DNA of 24,397 nucleotides from an uncultured Clostridia bacterium (GCA_937891895.1 CALATN010000006.1:1-24397), one strand, 5' to 3'. Shown: positions 6,920 through 14,690, counted from the first letter of the stretch. Notes: generated by a model from the sequence alone, not told the origin. Program-made: numbers and translations.

Positions 6920-8047
6920 TTACTCCTTTCCGATTTCTTCAATTGCCTCTCTGAGCCATTTCAGTTCATCCTCATCAAGCGGACAGCCTCTGTGGTCAAG
7001 AGAATACTTTGCTGCAAGCTCAACTGGGTCAAGCTCTGCTGTCTGAGCGGCAGTAATGCTTGCTGTACCTGACGATGATGATTCCGTGCCCTTGCAATCA
7101 AGTATATGAGGGTAAAATTTACCGAGTTCATTCTGCTGAAAGCTTCTTGCGGCAGTGTCGGTAAGCTTTATTCTTATGAAATCGTCACGATTTGTATCCT
7201 TTTCAGCCTGAGCAATAATCTCATCAAATGTACCTGTGATATTCCTAAGTTTATATGGCTGAGGAATTTCAATTTCGGTAACGGTTCCATTGTCTGTATC
7301 AAAAACGGAAACGGTTTTATTATGTTCGGCTTCGCTGAAGGAGTAGGGCATCGGTGTTCCGCTGTAACGCACGATTGTTTCTTTTTTTGACAGTGTCTGT
7401 GGACGGTGAAGATGTCCCAATGCAACATAGTCAAAGCCTTCAAAAGCGGAAATCGGAACAAGCTCAGCACCGCCTACTGATTCGGCTGTTCTTGCAGAAA
7501 TATCACTTTCGCCTGTTTTACCGCCTGCCGCAAAGCAATGTGCTGCAAAAACAAGCTTCTTGGATTTGTCTGCCTTGTCAAGTATTCTTCTGACGATTTC
7601 AGTCATTACCACTCCCGTGTCAGTCTTGCATTCAAGCACAGCTGCCGCATCGGCGGTATTGTAATATGGCAGGGAATATATCTCGCAATTGCCAAGTCTG
7701 ATCGGGTCAAATGCGTCTTCAAGTGTCCCCGAAATATGAAGACCTGCTGCTTTCAAAAGGTCTGAACAGGAGGCGAGCCTTGCCGCACCGTCGTGGTTGC
7801 CTGCGCATACAATAACAGGGACTTTATTTTCAATGCAAAGCTTTGTCGCAAGGTTACTCCAGCAGTTGATAGCTTCGGCGGAAGCAACACTTGTGTCAAA
7901 AACATCTCCTGCAATTATTACAGCATCAATGCTGTTGACACGGACTATATCACATAAATTGTCACAGAATTTCCACTGGTATTCAAGCAGTGGAACACCG
8001 TGAAGATTTATTCCGAAATGAAGGTCGGAAGTGTGGAGTATTTTCAT
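6920..8047 (-). CDS. sbcD: Exonuclease SbcCD subunit D
   Basis: SbcD is the nuclease subunit of the Mre11-Rad50-like SbcCD complex, which opens hairpins and trims DNA ends during repair and replication. The calcineurin-like phosphoesterase core is complete: Asp8 and His10 in SDLHFG, Asp48 in GDVFD, Asn84-His85 in GNHD, a later AAHCF histidine, and GHLH. At 375 residues it has the usual length, including the C-terminal capping part (LRNITGTFDEI, then a region ending in LKWLREAIEEIGKE). I place the start at 8047, where CAAGGAGG precedes MKILHTSDLHFG; an earlier in-frame start at 8116 would add 23 residues that overlap the promoter. The expected large ATPase partner SbcC does not follow; an acetyltransferase does. 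SbcC must be elsewhere or absent. YhaO-like phosphoesterases are an alternative, but the length and motifs favour SbcD. Confidence 0.88.
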   Translation of the reverse strand: MKILHTSDLHFGINLHGVPLLEYQWKFCDNLCDIVRVNSIDAVIIAGDVFDTSVASAEAINCWSNLATKLCIENKVPVIVCAGNHDGAARLASCSDLLKAAGLHISGTLEDAFDPIRLGNCEIYSLPYYNTADAAAVLECKTDTGVVMTEIVRRILDKADKSKKLVFAAHCFAAGGKTGESDISARTAESVGGAELVPISAFEGFDYVALGHLHRPQTLSKKETIVRYSGTPMPYSFSEAEHNKTVSVFDTDNGTVTEIEIPQPYKLRNITGTFDEIIAQAEKDTNRDDFIRIKLTDTAARSFQQNELGKFYPHILDCKGTESSSSGTASITAAQTAELDPVELAAKYSLDHRGCPLDEDELKWLREAIEEIGKE

Positions 8048-8087
8048 TGGGATAACCTCCTTGCAGATAATCGGTATTACTTGATAA

Positions 8088-8116
8088 ATTATAGCACATA
8101 AGCCTTTTAAAATCAA
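8088..8116 (-). promoter_or_regulatory. Sigma-A promoter for the sbcD operon
   Basis: On the minus strand TTGATT (8116-8111) and TATAAT (8093-8088) are separated by 17 bases. The start point would be near 8081, about 34 bases before the sbcD ATG at 8047. Confidence 0.75.
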
Positions 8117-8134
8117 CTTTGTTCCCGAAAAGTA

Positions 8135-8163
8135 TTGAAAAGTGTTTGAAAACGTGATATAAT
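8135..8163 (+). promoter_or_regulatory. Sigma-A promoter for the mscL operon
   Basis: TTGAAA (8135-8140) and TATAAT (8158-8163) are separated by 17 bases. Only 18 bases lie between this -35 box and the -35 box of the opposite sbcD promoter, so two polymerases could not easily occupy both at once. The leader to the mscL ATG is about 54 bases. Confidence 0.78.
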
Positions 8164-8223
8164 GTAAAAGTTAATGTGGACAGGTGTTTCCGCAAAAAGT
8201 AAAATTAAAGGGAGAGTATTAAA

Positions 8224-8691
8224 ATGAAAAAATTTTTTCAGGAATTTAAAGAATTTGCAATGAGAGGCAACGTGCTTGATATGGCTGTCGGTGTTATCAT
8301 CGGTGCTGCTTTCAAGGCTATTATCGACTCTGTTGTAAATGATCTTATTTCCCCAATCATCGGCATTATCTTCAAGAAGGATTTCAGCCAGCTTGCTATT
8401 GAAATCGGCAAGAAGACACTCGAAGACGGCACAGTTGAAAGCGTTGCAATCAAGTATGGCGCATTCATTACAGCTGTAATCAACTTCCTCATTGTTGCTT
8501 TCGTTCTTTTCCTTATTGTAAAGACAGCAAACACAGCTTCCAAGCTTGTTAAGAAGCCTGAAGAACCAAAGGCACCTACAACAAAGAAGTGCCCATACTG
8601 TCTGTCCGAAGTTGATATCAAGGCAACACGATGCCCACACTGTACTTCCGAACTTGAAGTTGAAGAAGCTAAGGAAGAGGTCAAGGCATAA
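8224..8691 (+). CDS. mscL: Large-conductance mechanosensitive channel with C-terminal zinc ribbon
   Basis: MscL is a homopentameric membrane safety valve that opens under membrane stretch and dumps small solutes after sudden water influx. Residues 1-110 are a full MscL: the amphipathic start MKKFFQEFKEFAMRGNVLDMA, the first pore helix (VGVIIGAAF, then SVVNDLISP), a short extracellular loop, and the second helix (FITAVINFLIVAFVLFLIV). Beyond the usual end (about 130 residues), this 155-residue version adds CPYC and CPHC (Cys123, 126, 137, 140), a rubredoxin-knuckle zinc ribbon on the cytoplasmic side, then an acidic tail. Zinc-ribbon tails are known on some Firmicute MscL proteins. It is the first gene after its promoter with an AAAGGGAGAG site, and its stop overlaps the next start as TAATG. 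Confidence 0.95.
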   Translation: MKKFFQEFKEFAMRGNVLDMAVGVIIGAAFKAIIDSVVNDLISPIIGIIFKKDFSQLAIEIGKKTLEDGTVESVAIKYGAFITAVINFLIVAFVLFLIVKTANTASKLVKKPEEPKAPTTKKCPYCLSEVDIKATRCPHCTSELEVEEAKEEVKA

Positions 8692-9638
8692 TGAAAATTG
8701 CTGTTCTTGAAGCCAAAACCGTGTCAAGGGGCGACGTGTCCTTTGACGAAATATATAAGCTGGGCGAGGTAAGGGAATTTCCGCTTACTCCCGTGGATAA
8801 AATCGTGGAGAATGTGGGCGACGCTGAAATCGTGCTTTGTAACAAGACACCGTTCACAGCTGATATAATCCGTGCCTGTCCCAATCTGAAATACATAGGC
8901 CTTTGCGCAACAGGCTACAACAACGTTGACATCAAGACCTGCAATGAGCTTGGAATTACCGTCTGCAACGTTCCCGCCTATTCAACAGCGGCAGTTGCAC
9001 AGCTTGTTTTCTCGTTTATTCTCCACTTTGCAAGCCGCACCTCCGCTTACAACAAATTCGTGCAGAGCGGCGGCTGGATAAAGTCGGAAACCTTCTCGGA
9101 TTTCCTGTACCCAATCCAGGAGCTTGCAGGCAAAACTATCGGCATTATCGGCTACGGCTCAATCGGACGTAAGGTTGCTCACATTGCGCAGGCGTTCAAT
9201 ATGAATGTCATCGTCAATACCCGTACCGCAAAGCAGGACGGCTCCGTAAAGTTTGTTGGACTTAAAGAGCTTTTCAGCGAGGCTGACGTGATTACAGCAC
9301 ATTGCCCGCTCACTGATGAAACAATGGGACTTATCAACAAGGAAACACTTTCCTACTGTAAGCCTTCCTGCGTGATAATCAATACAAGCCGTGGTCCCGT
9401 TGTAAATGAACAGGACCTTGCAGATGCGCTCAACAGCGGTAAAATCGCAGGTGCGGCGCTTGACGTTCTCTGTCAGGAGCCTATGTCAGCAGATTGTCCG
9501 CTTATCGGCGCAAAGAATTGTATTATTACTCCGCATATTGCCTGGGCACCTCTTGAAACAAGAGAGCGCCTTGTTAAGATTGCCGCTGAAAATATCAGGG
9601 CATTCATTGAGGGCAACCCTATAAACACTGTAAACTAA
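8691..9638 (+). CDS. D-2-hydroxyacid dehydrogenase (glycerate dehydrogenase/hydroxypyruvate reductase-like)
   Basis: A cytosolic NAD(P)-dependent enzyme that interconverts a 2-keto acid and a D-2-hydroxy acid. The 315-residue length is normal. Features in order: an N-terminal substrate domain (YIGLCATGYNNVDI), the Rossmann fold with GYGSIG at 154-159, the catalytic Arg234 in NTSRG, Glu263 in DVLCQEP and His282 in PHIAWAP. The residue cluster at the end of the second strand is NTR rather than an acidic residue, so NADP use is possible. The ATNNVD-type and HIAWA blocks are closest to glycerate dehydrogenase/hydroxypyruvate reductase, not to lactate or phosphoglycerate dehydrogenase. There is no ACT domain, which argues against SerA. 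It overlaps mscL by one base (TAATG), so translation is coupled, and proB follows 22 bases later. Confidence 0.85.
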   Translation: MKIAVLEAKTVSRGDVSFDEIYKLGEVREFPLTPVDKIVENVGDAEIVLCNKTPFTADIIRACPNLKYIGLCATGYNNVDIKTCNELGITVCNVPAYSTAAVAQLVFSFILHFASRTSAYNKFVQSGGWIKSETFSDFLYPIQELAGKTIGIIGYGSIGRKVAHIAQAFNMNVIVNTRTAKQDGSVKFVGLKELFSEADVITAHCPLTDETMGLINKETLSYCKPSCVIINTSRGPVVNEQDLADALNSGKIAGAALDVLCQEPMSADCPLIGAKNCIITPHIAWAPLETRERLVKIAAENIRAFIEGNPINTVN

Positions 9639-9660
9639 TAAATGAAAAGAGAAACTTATT

Positions 9661-10449
9661 ATGTTCAATATAGACGATAAAAAAAGAATTGTAATCAAGG
9701 TTGGTACGTCAACCCTTACTCATAAGACAGGAAGACTCAATATCCGCCGTATGGAGCGCTTTGTGAAGGTACTTGCAGACCTGCAGAACAGCGGCAAGGA
9801 AATTGTCCTCGTTTCTTCAGGTGCTATCGGTCTGGGTATGTCAAAAATGGGACTTTCCGAACGTCCTAAGGATACACCTATGAAGCAGGCTTGCGCGGCT
9901 GTTGGTCAGTGTGAGCTGATGTACATTTACGACAAGCTTTTCGGCGAATACAACCTTAACGTTGCACAGATTCTTCTTACAAAGTATATTATCGATACAC
10001 CGCGTAAGAACAACGTTGAAAACACCTTTGAAAAGCTTATCAGCCACAACGTTATCCCTGTCGTAAATGAAAACGACACCGTTGCTATCGATGAGCTGGA
10101 GCTTGAACTCGGCGAAAACGACAGCCTTGCGGCTCTTGTTGCAATTATGAGCCACTCGGATATGCTTGTTATCCTTTCCGATATCGACGGACTTTTCGAT
10201 GGCAATCCAAAGGATAACCCCGATGCTAAGCTTATTCCCGTTGTTAATGAGATTACCGATGATATCCGCGGCCTTGCAGGCGGCGCAGGTTCAGGCCTTG
10301 GCACAGGCGGTATGATTACAAAAATCCATGCTGCTGAAATTGCAATGGGTGCGGGAATTGATATGGCAATCCTCAACGGCAGAAATCCGTCTGTACTGTA
10401 CGATTTGTTTGACGGAAAAGATGTTGGTACGATTTTTACAAACAAGTAA
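9661..10449 (+). CDS. proB: Glutamate 5-kinase, short form
   Basis: ProB phosphorylates glutamate on the gamma-carboxyl with ATP, the first and usually feedback-controlled step of proline synthesis, in the cytosol. The amino-acid-kinase fold is clear: KVGTSTLTHKTGRLN at the start, VSSGAIGLGMSKMG, NENDTVAIDEL, GENDSLAALVA, LSDIDGLFDGNP and GTGGMITKIHAAEIAM. At 262 residues it stops after the kinase domain and lacks the C-terminal PUA domain found in the E. coli enzyme (about 367 residues). Short ProB proteins are common in Clostridia, so this is not a truncation. The ribosome site is weak (AAAAGAGAAA). It sits 22 bases after the dehydrogenase and 12 bases before proA, the standard partner, with which it probably channels the unstable glutamyl phosphate. 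Confidence 0.95.
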   Translation: MFNIDDKKRIVIKVGTSTLTHKTGRLNIRRMERFVKVLADLQNSGKEIVLVSSGAIGLGMSKMGLSERPKDTPMKQACAAVGQCELMYIYDKLFGEYNLNVAQILLTKYIIDTPRKNNVENTFEKLISHNVIPVVNENDTVAIDELELELGENDSLAALVAIMSHSDMLVILSDIDGLFDGNPKDNPDAKLIPVVNEITDDIRGLAGGAGSGLGTGGMITKIHAAEIAMGAGIDMAILNGRNPSVLYDLFDGKDVGTIFTNK

Positions 10450-10461
10450 CGGAGGTGCGTT

Positions 10462-11709
10462 ATGAACTATATTGAAACTCTCGGCGCAAAGGCAAAGGCT
10501 TCGGAAAAGGCTCTGCGCTGTGCTTCCACAGAACTGAAGAACAAGGCCCTTGCAGCAATTGCAAAGGCGCTTTGCGATAACACTGACAAAATCCTTGCGG
10601 CTAACGCAATTGATATCGAAAAGGCTGACGAAAACGGTGTTTCCGTTGTAATGCAGGACAGACTCCGCCTTACAGAAGAACGAGTAAAGGCTATCGCTGA
10701 CGATATCGGCAATGTCATCAAGCTTGATGACCCTGTCGGCACAACAGACAGCGGTTCTGTACGTCCTAACGGAATGAGGATTACAAAAATCCGTGTGCCT
10801 CTCGGTGTAATCGGAATTATCTATGAGTCACGTCCTAACGTTACGGTTGATGCTGCTGTTCTCTGTCTTAAAACAGGCAACGTGGTAATTCTCCGCGGCG
10901 GCAAGGAGGCTTACAACTCCAACAAGTGCCTCTGCGAAATTATGCGAGGTGCAATTGCTGAGGCAGGTCTGCCTGAGGATGCTGTTCAGTTTGTGGATGA
11001 CACAACAAGAGAGGTTACCACACAGATGATGAAGTGCAGTAACTACCTTGACGTGCTTATCCCACGTGGCGGCGGAGGACTTATCCGTGCGGTAAAGGAA
11101 AATGCAACCGTTCCTGTTATTGAAACCGGCGTTGGCAACTGCCACGTTTTTGTTGACGAAACAGCTGATATCGAAATGGCTGTCAATATCGTTGACAACG
11201 GCAAGACACAGCGTCCGTCCGTGTGCAACGCTATCGAATCGCTGCTTGTTCACGAGAATATCGCTGAAAAGGCTCTCCCTGCAATCAAGGCTCGCCTTGA
11301 CGGTCACAATGTTGAAATCCGCGGCTGTGAAAAAACTGCGGCAATTCTCGGTGATTGTGTTGTTCCTGCAACTGAGGAGGACTACGCTACAGAGTTCCTC
11401 AACTACATAATTTCCGTGAAGGTTGTTTCCGATATAGACGAAGCAATCGACCACATCAACAAGTATACAACAGGTCATAGCGAGTGTATCGTTACAAACA
11501 GCCTTTCAAACGCTGACCGTTTCAGAAACGAAATTGATGCGGCGGCTGTTTACGTTAATGTTTCAACACGCTTTACAGACGGCGGTATGTTCGGCTTCGG
11601 CGCTGAAATCGGCATTTCCACACAGAAGCTTCACGCAAGAGGACCTATGGGACTGCGTGAACTGACTTCAATGAAGTATCTTATCGACGGCAACGGACAA
11701 ATCCGCTGA
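10462..11709 (+). CDS. proA: Glutamate-5-semialdehyde dehydrogenase
   Basis: ProA reduces gamma-glutamyl phosphate with NADPH to glutamate semialdehyde, which closes spontaneously to pyrroline-5-carboxylate; ProC then finishes proline and is not in this window. The 415-residue length is typical. Visible family blocks are PLGVIGIIYESRPNVT (113-128), VILRGGKEA (142-150), LIPRGGGGLIR, VIETGVGNCHVFVDE and the catalytic Cys255 in RPSVCNAIE. Near the end come STRFTDGGMFGFGAEIGIST and HARGPMGLRELTS. The start has an excellent ribosome site (CGGAGG, 7 bases before the ATG) 12 bases after proB. Nothing unusual is missing. Confidence 0.96.
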   Translation: MNYIETLGAKAKASEKALRCASTELKNKALAAIAKALCDNTDKILAANAIDIEKADENGVSVVMQDRLRLTEERVKAIADDIGNVIKLDDPVGTTDSGSVRPNGMRITKIRVPLGVIGIIYESRPNVTVDAAVLCLKTGNVVILRGGKEAYNSNKCLCEIMRGAIAEAGLPEDAVQFVDDTTREVTTQMMKCSNYLDVLIPRGGGGLIRAVKENATVPVIETGVGNCHVFVDETADIEMAVNIVDNGKTQRPSVCNAIESLLVHENIAEKALPAIKARLDGHNVEIRGCEKTAAILGDCVVPATEEDYATEFLNYIISVKVVSDIDEAIDHINKYTTGHSECIVTNSLSNADRFRNEIDAAAVYVNVSTRFTDGGMFGFGAEIGISTQKLHARGPMGLRELTSMKYLIDGNGQIR

Positions 11710-11733
11710 TAGCTGATAAATGAGGAAAAAATT

Positions 11734-12759
11734 ATGAGTGAAGATAAAAAGGACTTTTTTGATTATGACAGCTATATAAGCAATCAGGAAAAAAGCAAGG
11801 ACGTGAAAAAGAAAAAGCCTGAACAGAAGAAAAAACAGAACAATAAAAAGCCGTCTGCCCCTGCTGCTGAAAAGGGAAACAATACACAGGCTGAAAAGAA
11901 AAAGCAGACAGAAAAAAATCAGCAGGCGGATTTTTCAAAGAAGAAGCAGGATAAGGAATCTGTCGACAACATCAAGCGTATGTTTGATGAGGCACTGGAT
12001 GAAAACCGTGAGGAGCTTTCTGAGCTTACCGAAGCACCTGCTGAACCTGAGATGCCTGTAGGTAATCCTGAAGGCTTCAAGAGAAAGATGTATATGTTTT
12101 TCGGCGTTATTGTGACAATTCTTGCAGTTGTAGGACTTATTTCTACAATTGGCTTTGCGATTGACAAGGTAAAGGCTTTTGCCGATAATACACAACAGAA
12201 AAACGACTTTGCAAAGTATATATATCCTGTTGTAATATGCGACCCTGCACCGTTTAATCAGGCGGTAAAGCTCCGCAGTGATACGATGATTACTGCTGCA
12301 CTGTGGGACATTATACTTTACGAGGACAAGTCCAAATACGAAACAGAATTTGATATGATTGTTGTACCTGTTGTAGATGTTGAACAGCATTGTGCGAAGC
12401 TTTTCGGCACGGGTCTGAGTGTTGAGCACCAGTCGGTTTTAGGTGCTGATATCCAGTTCTATTACGACGAAACAATCAAATCCTACCGTATTCCGTCCAA
12501 TCCGAAATTCTTTACATATTCTCCGTATATTGAGGAAATCACCCGTGTGGGTGAAAGATATACCCTGCTTGTAGGTTATGTTTCACCAACTCCTGCATGG
12601 CTTACCCTTGATGAAAACGATGAACCAGTTTCAGATAAATATATGGAATATATCGTTTCAAAGCGTGGCGACGAAATGACACTTATTTCTATTCAGGAGT
12701 CCAGCAAGAAGGGTCAGGCATATTACGAGCATTACGGTATTGAAGAGGGTCAGGAATAA
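11734..12759 (+). CDS. Membrane-anchored hypothetical protein with long charged N-terminus
   Basis: I do not recognise a named family. The 341-residue protein has three parts. Residues 1 to about 105 are Lys/Gln/Glu-rich and low-complexity, probably disordered and cytoplasmic. One hydrophobic span follows at about 120-142 (MYMFFGVIVTILAVVGLIS). The last 200 residues form a soluble, probably extracellular domain, with PVVICDPAPFNQAVKLR and MITAALWDIILYEDKSKYE as the most distinctive stretches. A single span with positive charges on the N-terminal side predicts an inside-to-outside topology. Proteins of this layout recur in Ruminococcaceae beside housekeeping genes, and the short C-terminal repeated Tyr/Thr strands look like an all-beta fold. 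TGAGGAA precedes the ATG. Its stop overlaps the YbaK-type start (TAATG). Confidence 0.75.
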   Translation: MSEDKKDFFDYDSYISNQEKSKDVKKKKPEQKKKQNNKKPSAPAAEKGNNTQAEKKKQTEKNQQADFSKKKQDKESVDNIKRMFDEALDENREELSELTEAPAEPEMPVGNPEGFKRKMYMFFGVIVTILAVVGLISTIGFAIDKVKAFADNTQQKNDFAKYIYPVVICDPAPFNQAVKLRSDTMITAALWDIILYEDKSKYETEFDMIVVPVVDVEQHCAKLFGTGLSVEHQSVLGADIQFYYDETIKSYRIPSNPKFFTYSPYIEEITRVGERYTLLVGYVSPTPAWLTLDENDEPVSDKYMEYIVSKRGDEMTLISIQESSKKGQAYYEHYGIEEGQE

Positions 12760-13241
12760 TGAACAAGACAAATGCAATGCGTCTGCTTGAGGCGGCGAAA
12801 ATACCGTTCCGTACCGCTGAATATGAGGTGGACGAAAACGACTTGTCAGGTATGCACGTCGCTGAGCAGTTGGGGCAACCTCCTGAGCAGGTGTTCAAGA
12901 CGCTGGTGCTGAAGGGAGACAAAACAGGCTATTTCGTTTGCTGCATTCCCGTAAACGAGGAGCTTGACCTGAAAAAAGCCGCAAAAGCGGCGGGAGACAA
13001 GAAATGTGAAATGCTCCACGTAAAGGACTTGCTCGGTGTGACAGGTTACATAAGAGGCGGGTGTTCTCCCGTGGGAATGAAAAAGAAGTTTCCCACATTC
13101 TTTGACGAAACAGCTGAGCTTTTTGATGAAATTGCAGTAAGCGCAGGTGTGCGCGGTGCACAGATTATTGCTGAGCCTACGGCACTTTGCGGATATGTTG
13201 AAGCGAAATTACTTGACCTTACGGTCAGAAAGGAATATTGA
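12759..13241 (+). CDS. ybaK: Cys-tRNA(Pro)/Cys-tRNA(Cys) deacylase, YbaK/EbsC family
   Basis: YbaK-family proteins hydrolyse mischarged tRNAs, classically Cys-tRNA(Pro) made in error by prolyl-tRNA synthetase. The 160-residue length and signature blocks fit: MNKTNAMRLLEAAKIPFR at the start, AEQLGQPPEQVFKTLVLKGD with the family lysine, IPVNEELDLKKAAKAAGDKK, then GYIRGGCSPVGMKKKFPTF and ISAGVRG-like AVSAGVRGAQI. It starts on the last base of the preceding stop codon (TAATG). It is 3 kb after proBA in the same transcript, so a gene that supplies proline and one that guards proline decoding are co-expressed here; that link is inference. A relaxed-specificity free deacylase is the alternative. Confidence 0.88.
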   Translation: MNKTNAMRLLEAAKIPFRTAEYEVDENDLSGMHVAEQLGQPPEQVFKTLVLKGDKTGYFVCCIPVNEELDLKKAAKAAGDKKCEMLHVKDLLGVTGYIRGGCSPVGMKKKFPTFFDETAELFDEIAVSAGVRGAQIIAEPTALCGYVEAKLLDLTVRKEY

Positions 13242-13242
13242 T

Positions 13243-14490
13243 ATGACAAGCGAAATCAGAGATGTTAACCTTTGGGAAAGCGGCGAAACCAAAATTCAGT
13301 GGGTTAAGGCGAATATGCCTCTCCTTCGCAGCATTGAAGAAGAATTTTCCGCAACAAAGCCATTCGCAGGAATAAAAGTTGCTCTTTCCGTACACCTCGA
13401 AGCAAAGACAGCTTATCTTTGCCGTGTGCTTGCAGCAGGCGGCGCTGAAATGTATATCACAGGCAGTAACCCTCTTTCCACACAGGATGATGTTGCAGCT
13501 GCACTTGTTCACGGCGGTCTGAATGTTTTTGCGTGGTACGATGCAACCGAGGAGGATTACCACAGACACACATCAAAGGTAATCGAGGCAGGTCCTAACA
13601 TCATTATTGATGACGGCGGTGACCTTGTTAACCTTATTCATAACGAATATCCCGAAAAAATTGCTGACGTAATCGGCGGCTGTGAGGAAACTACAACAGG
13701 TATTATCCGCCTTATTGCAATGGCTAAGGAAGATAAGCTGAAGTTTCCTATGGTACTTGTTAACAACGCTGACTGCAAGCACCTCTTCGATAACCGTTAC
13801 GGCACAGGACAGTCCGTTTGGGACGGTATCAACCGTACAACAAACCTTATCGTTGCAGGCAAGAACGTTGTTGTTGCAGGCTACGGCTGGTGTGGTAAGG
13901 GTGTAGCAATGCGTGCAAAGGGTCTTGGTGCAGAGGTTATCGTAACTGAAATTGACCCTATCAAGGCTATGGAAGCTGTTATGGACGGCTTCAAGGTTAT
14001 GAAGATGACAGAGGCTGCAAAGGTTGGTGACTTCTTTGTAACAGTTACAGGCTGCCGTGATGTAATTACCGAGGAAAGCTTCAAGGTTATGAAGGACGGC
14101 GCAATCTGCTGTAATGCAGGTCACTTTGATGTTGAAGTGGACGTTGCAACACTGAAGAAGATTGCTGTTGAAACAAAGACAGCACGAAATAATATTCAGG
14201 GCTACAAGCTTGAAAACGGCAAGTGGATATATGTTATTGCCGAGGGCAGACTTGTAAACCTTGCGGCAGGCGACGGTCACCCTGCTGAAATTATGGATAT
14301 GTCCTTCGCAATCCAGGCACTTTCCGCACTTCACCTTGTAAAGAACAAGGGTACATTCACCGAGAAGGTTATAGATGTACCTAAGTATATTGACAATGAG
14401 GTTGCTGAAAGAAAAATCCGTTTCTGGGGTATGGAAATTGATAAGCTTACCGATGTTCAGGAAGCTTATCTCAATAGTTGGGAAGCGTAA
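13243..14490 (+). CDS. ahcY: Adenosylhomocysteinase (S-adenosylhomocysteine hydrolase family)
   Basis: The product splits S-adenosylhomocysteine to adenosine and homocysteine, removing the by-product that inhibits methyltransferases; it uses tightly bound NAD. The 415-residue length matches the short bacterial/archaeal form. Motifs: HLEAKTAYLCRVLAAGGAEM, GSNPLSTQDDVAAAL, then IIDDGGDLV, EETTTGIIRL, VNNADCKHLFDNRYGTGQS, the NAD loop AGYGWCGKGVAMRAKG, NAGHFDVEVDV and the C-terminal AAGDGHPAEIMDMSFAIQ. I start at 13243, with AGAAAGGA just before it and one base after the YbaK-type stop; a 32-residue extension upstream lies inside that gene. Some relatives instead hydrolyse S-inosylhomocysteine, which sequence alone cannot exclude. 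A terminator follows directly. Confidence 0.9.
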   Translation: MTSEIRDVNLWESGETKIQWVKANMPLLRSIEEEFSATKPFAGIKVALSVHLEAKTAYLCRVLAAGGAEMYITGSNPLSTQDDVAAALVHGGLNVFAWYDATEEDYHRHTSKVIEAGPNIIIDDGGDLVNLIHNEYPEKIADVIGGCEETTTGIIRLIAMAKEDKLKFPMVLVNNADCKHLFDNRYGTGQSVWDGINRTTNLIVAGKNVVVAGYGWCGKGVAMRAKGLGAEVIVTEIDPIKAMEAVMDGFKVMKMTEAAKVGDFFVTVTGCRDVITEESFKVMKDGAICCNAGHFDVEVDVATLKKIAVETKTARNNIQGYKLENGKWIYVIAEGRLVNLAAGDGHPAEIMDMSFAIQALSALHLVKNKGTFTEKVIDVPKYIDNEVAERKIRFWGMEIDKLTDVQEAYLNSWEA

Positions 14491-14494
14491 AATT

Positions 14495-14530
14495 AAAGCG
14501 GTACAGTGAAAGCTGTACCGCTTTTTGTTT
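14495..14530 (+). terminator. Intrinsic terminator ending the mscL-to-ahcY unit
   Basis: AAAGCGGTACAG and CTGTACCGCTTT pair perfectly around TGAAAG and continue into TTTTTG TTTTT. It starts four bases after the stop of the SAH hydrolase gene. Confidence 0.92.
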
Positions 14531-14570
14531 TTGTGCACAAGTAACAAGTGTTCGCCAAAGCGTATGTAAC

Positions 14571-14615
14571 AATTGTAGCAAAGTTACAATTGACTTTTAA
14601 ATACAATAGTTGTAT
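14571..14615. promoter_or_regulatory. Two inverted repeats with TTGTA/TACAA half sites (operator candidate)
   Basis: AATTGTA (14571-14577) and TACAATT (14585-14591) form a perfect dyad with a 7-base gap that touches the upstream -35 box. ATACAA (14601-14606) and TTGTAT (14610-14615) form a second dyad inside the spacer of the same promoter. Shared half sites suggest one dimeric regulator, possibly of GntR or MerR type. No regulator gene is adjacent. Confidence 0.5.
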
Positions 14616-14618
14616 ACT
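14590..14618 (+). promoter_or_regulatory. Upstream promoter of the exporter operon
   Basis: TTGACT (14590-14595) and TATACT (14613-14618) are separated by 17 bases. It overlaps both inverted repeats, so a bound regulator would block or reshape it. Confidence 0.6.
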
Positions 14619-14650
14619 TGTATTAGCTACTTAATACAGTAAGCAGGGGC

Positions 14651-14679
14651 TTGACATAGTGAGAAATATATGATATTAT
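14651..14679 (+). promoter_or_regulatory. Main promoter of the exporter operon
   Basis: A perfect TTGACA (14651-14656) and TATTAT (14674-14679) are separated by 17 bases. The start point would be near 14686, giving a leader of about 35 bases with an AGAAAGGA ribosome site. Confidence 0.75.
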
Positions 14680-14690
14680 ATATCGTATAT
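14666..14690. promoter_or_regulatory. A/T-rich palindrome covering the -10 box
   Basis: A 25-bp near-palindrome, outer arms ATATATGAT and ATCGTATAT, is centred on the -10 box of the exporter promoter. About 20 of 25 positions agree with the reverse complement. Its placement is that of a repressor site, but A/T-rich DNA is often palindromic by chance. Confidence 0.35.

Noticed and set aside
8048..8116. 23-residue extension of SbcD
   Set aside because: It would overlap the -10 and -35 boxes of its own promoter; MKILHTSDLH with CAAGGAGG is the family start.
13147..13242. 32-residue extension of the SAH hydrolase
   Set aside because: It lies inside the YbaK-type gene, and AGAAAGGA supports the ATG at 13243.
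13573..14547. Long antisense frame of 324 codons opposite the SAH hydrolase
   Set aside because: It mirrors a strongly conserved gene, has no ribosome site and yields a Cys/Asn/His-rich product with no known motif.
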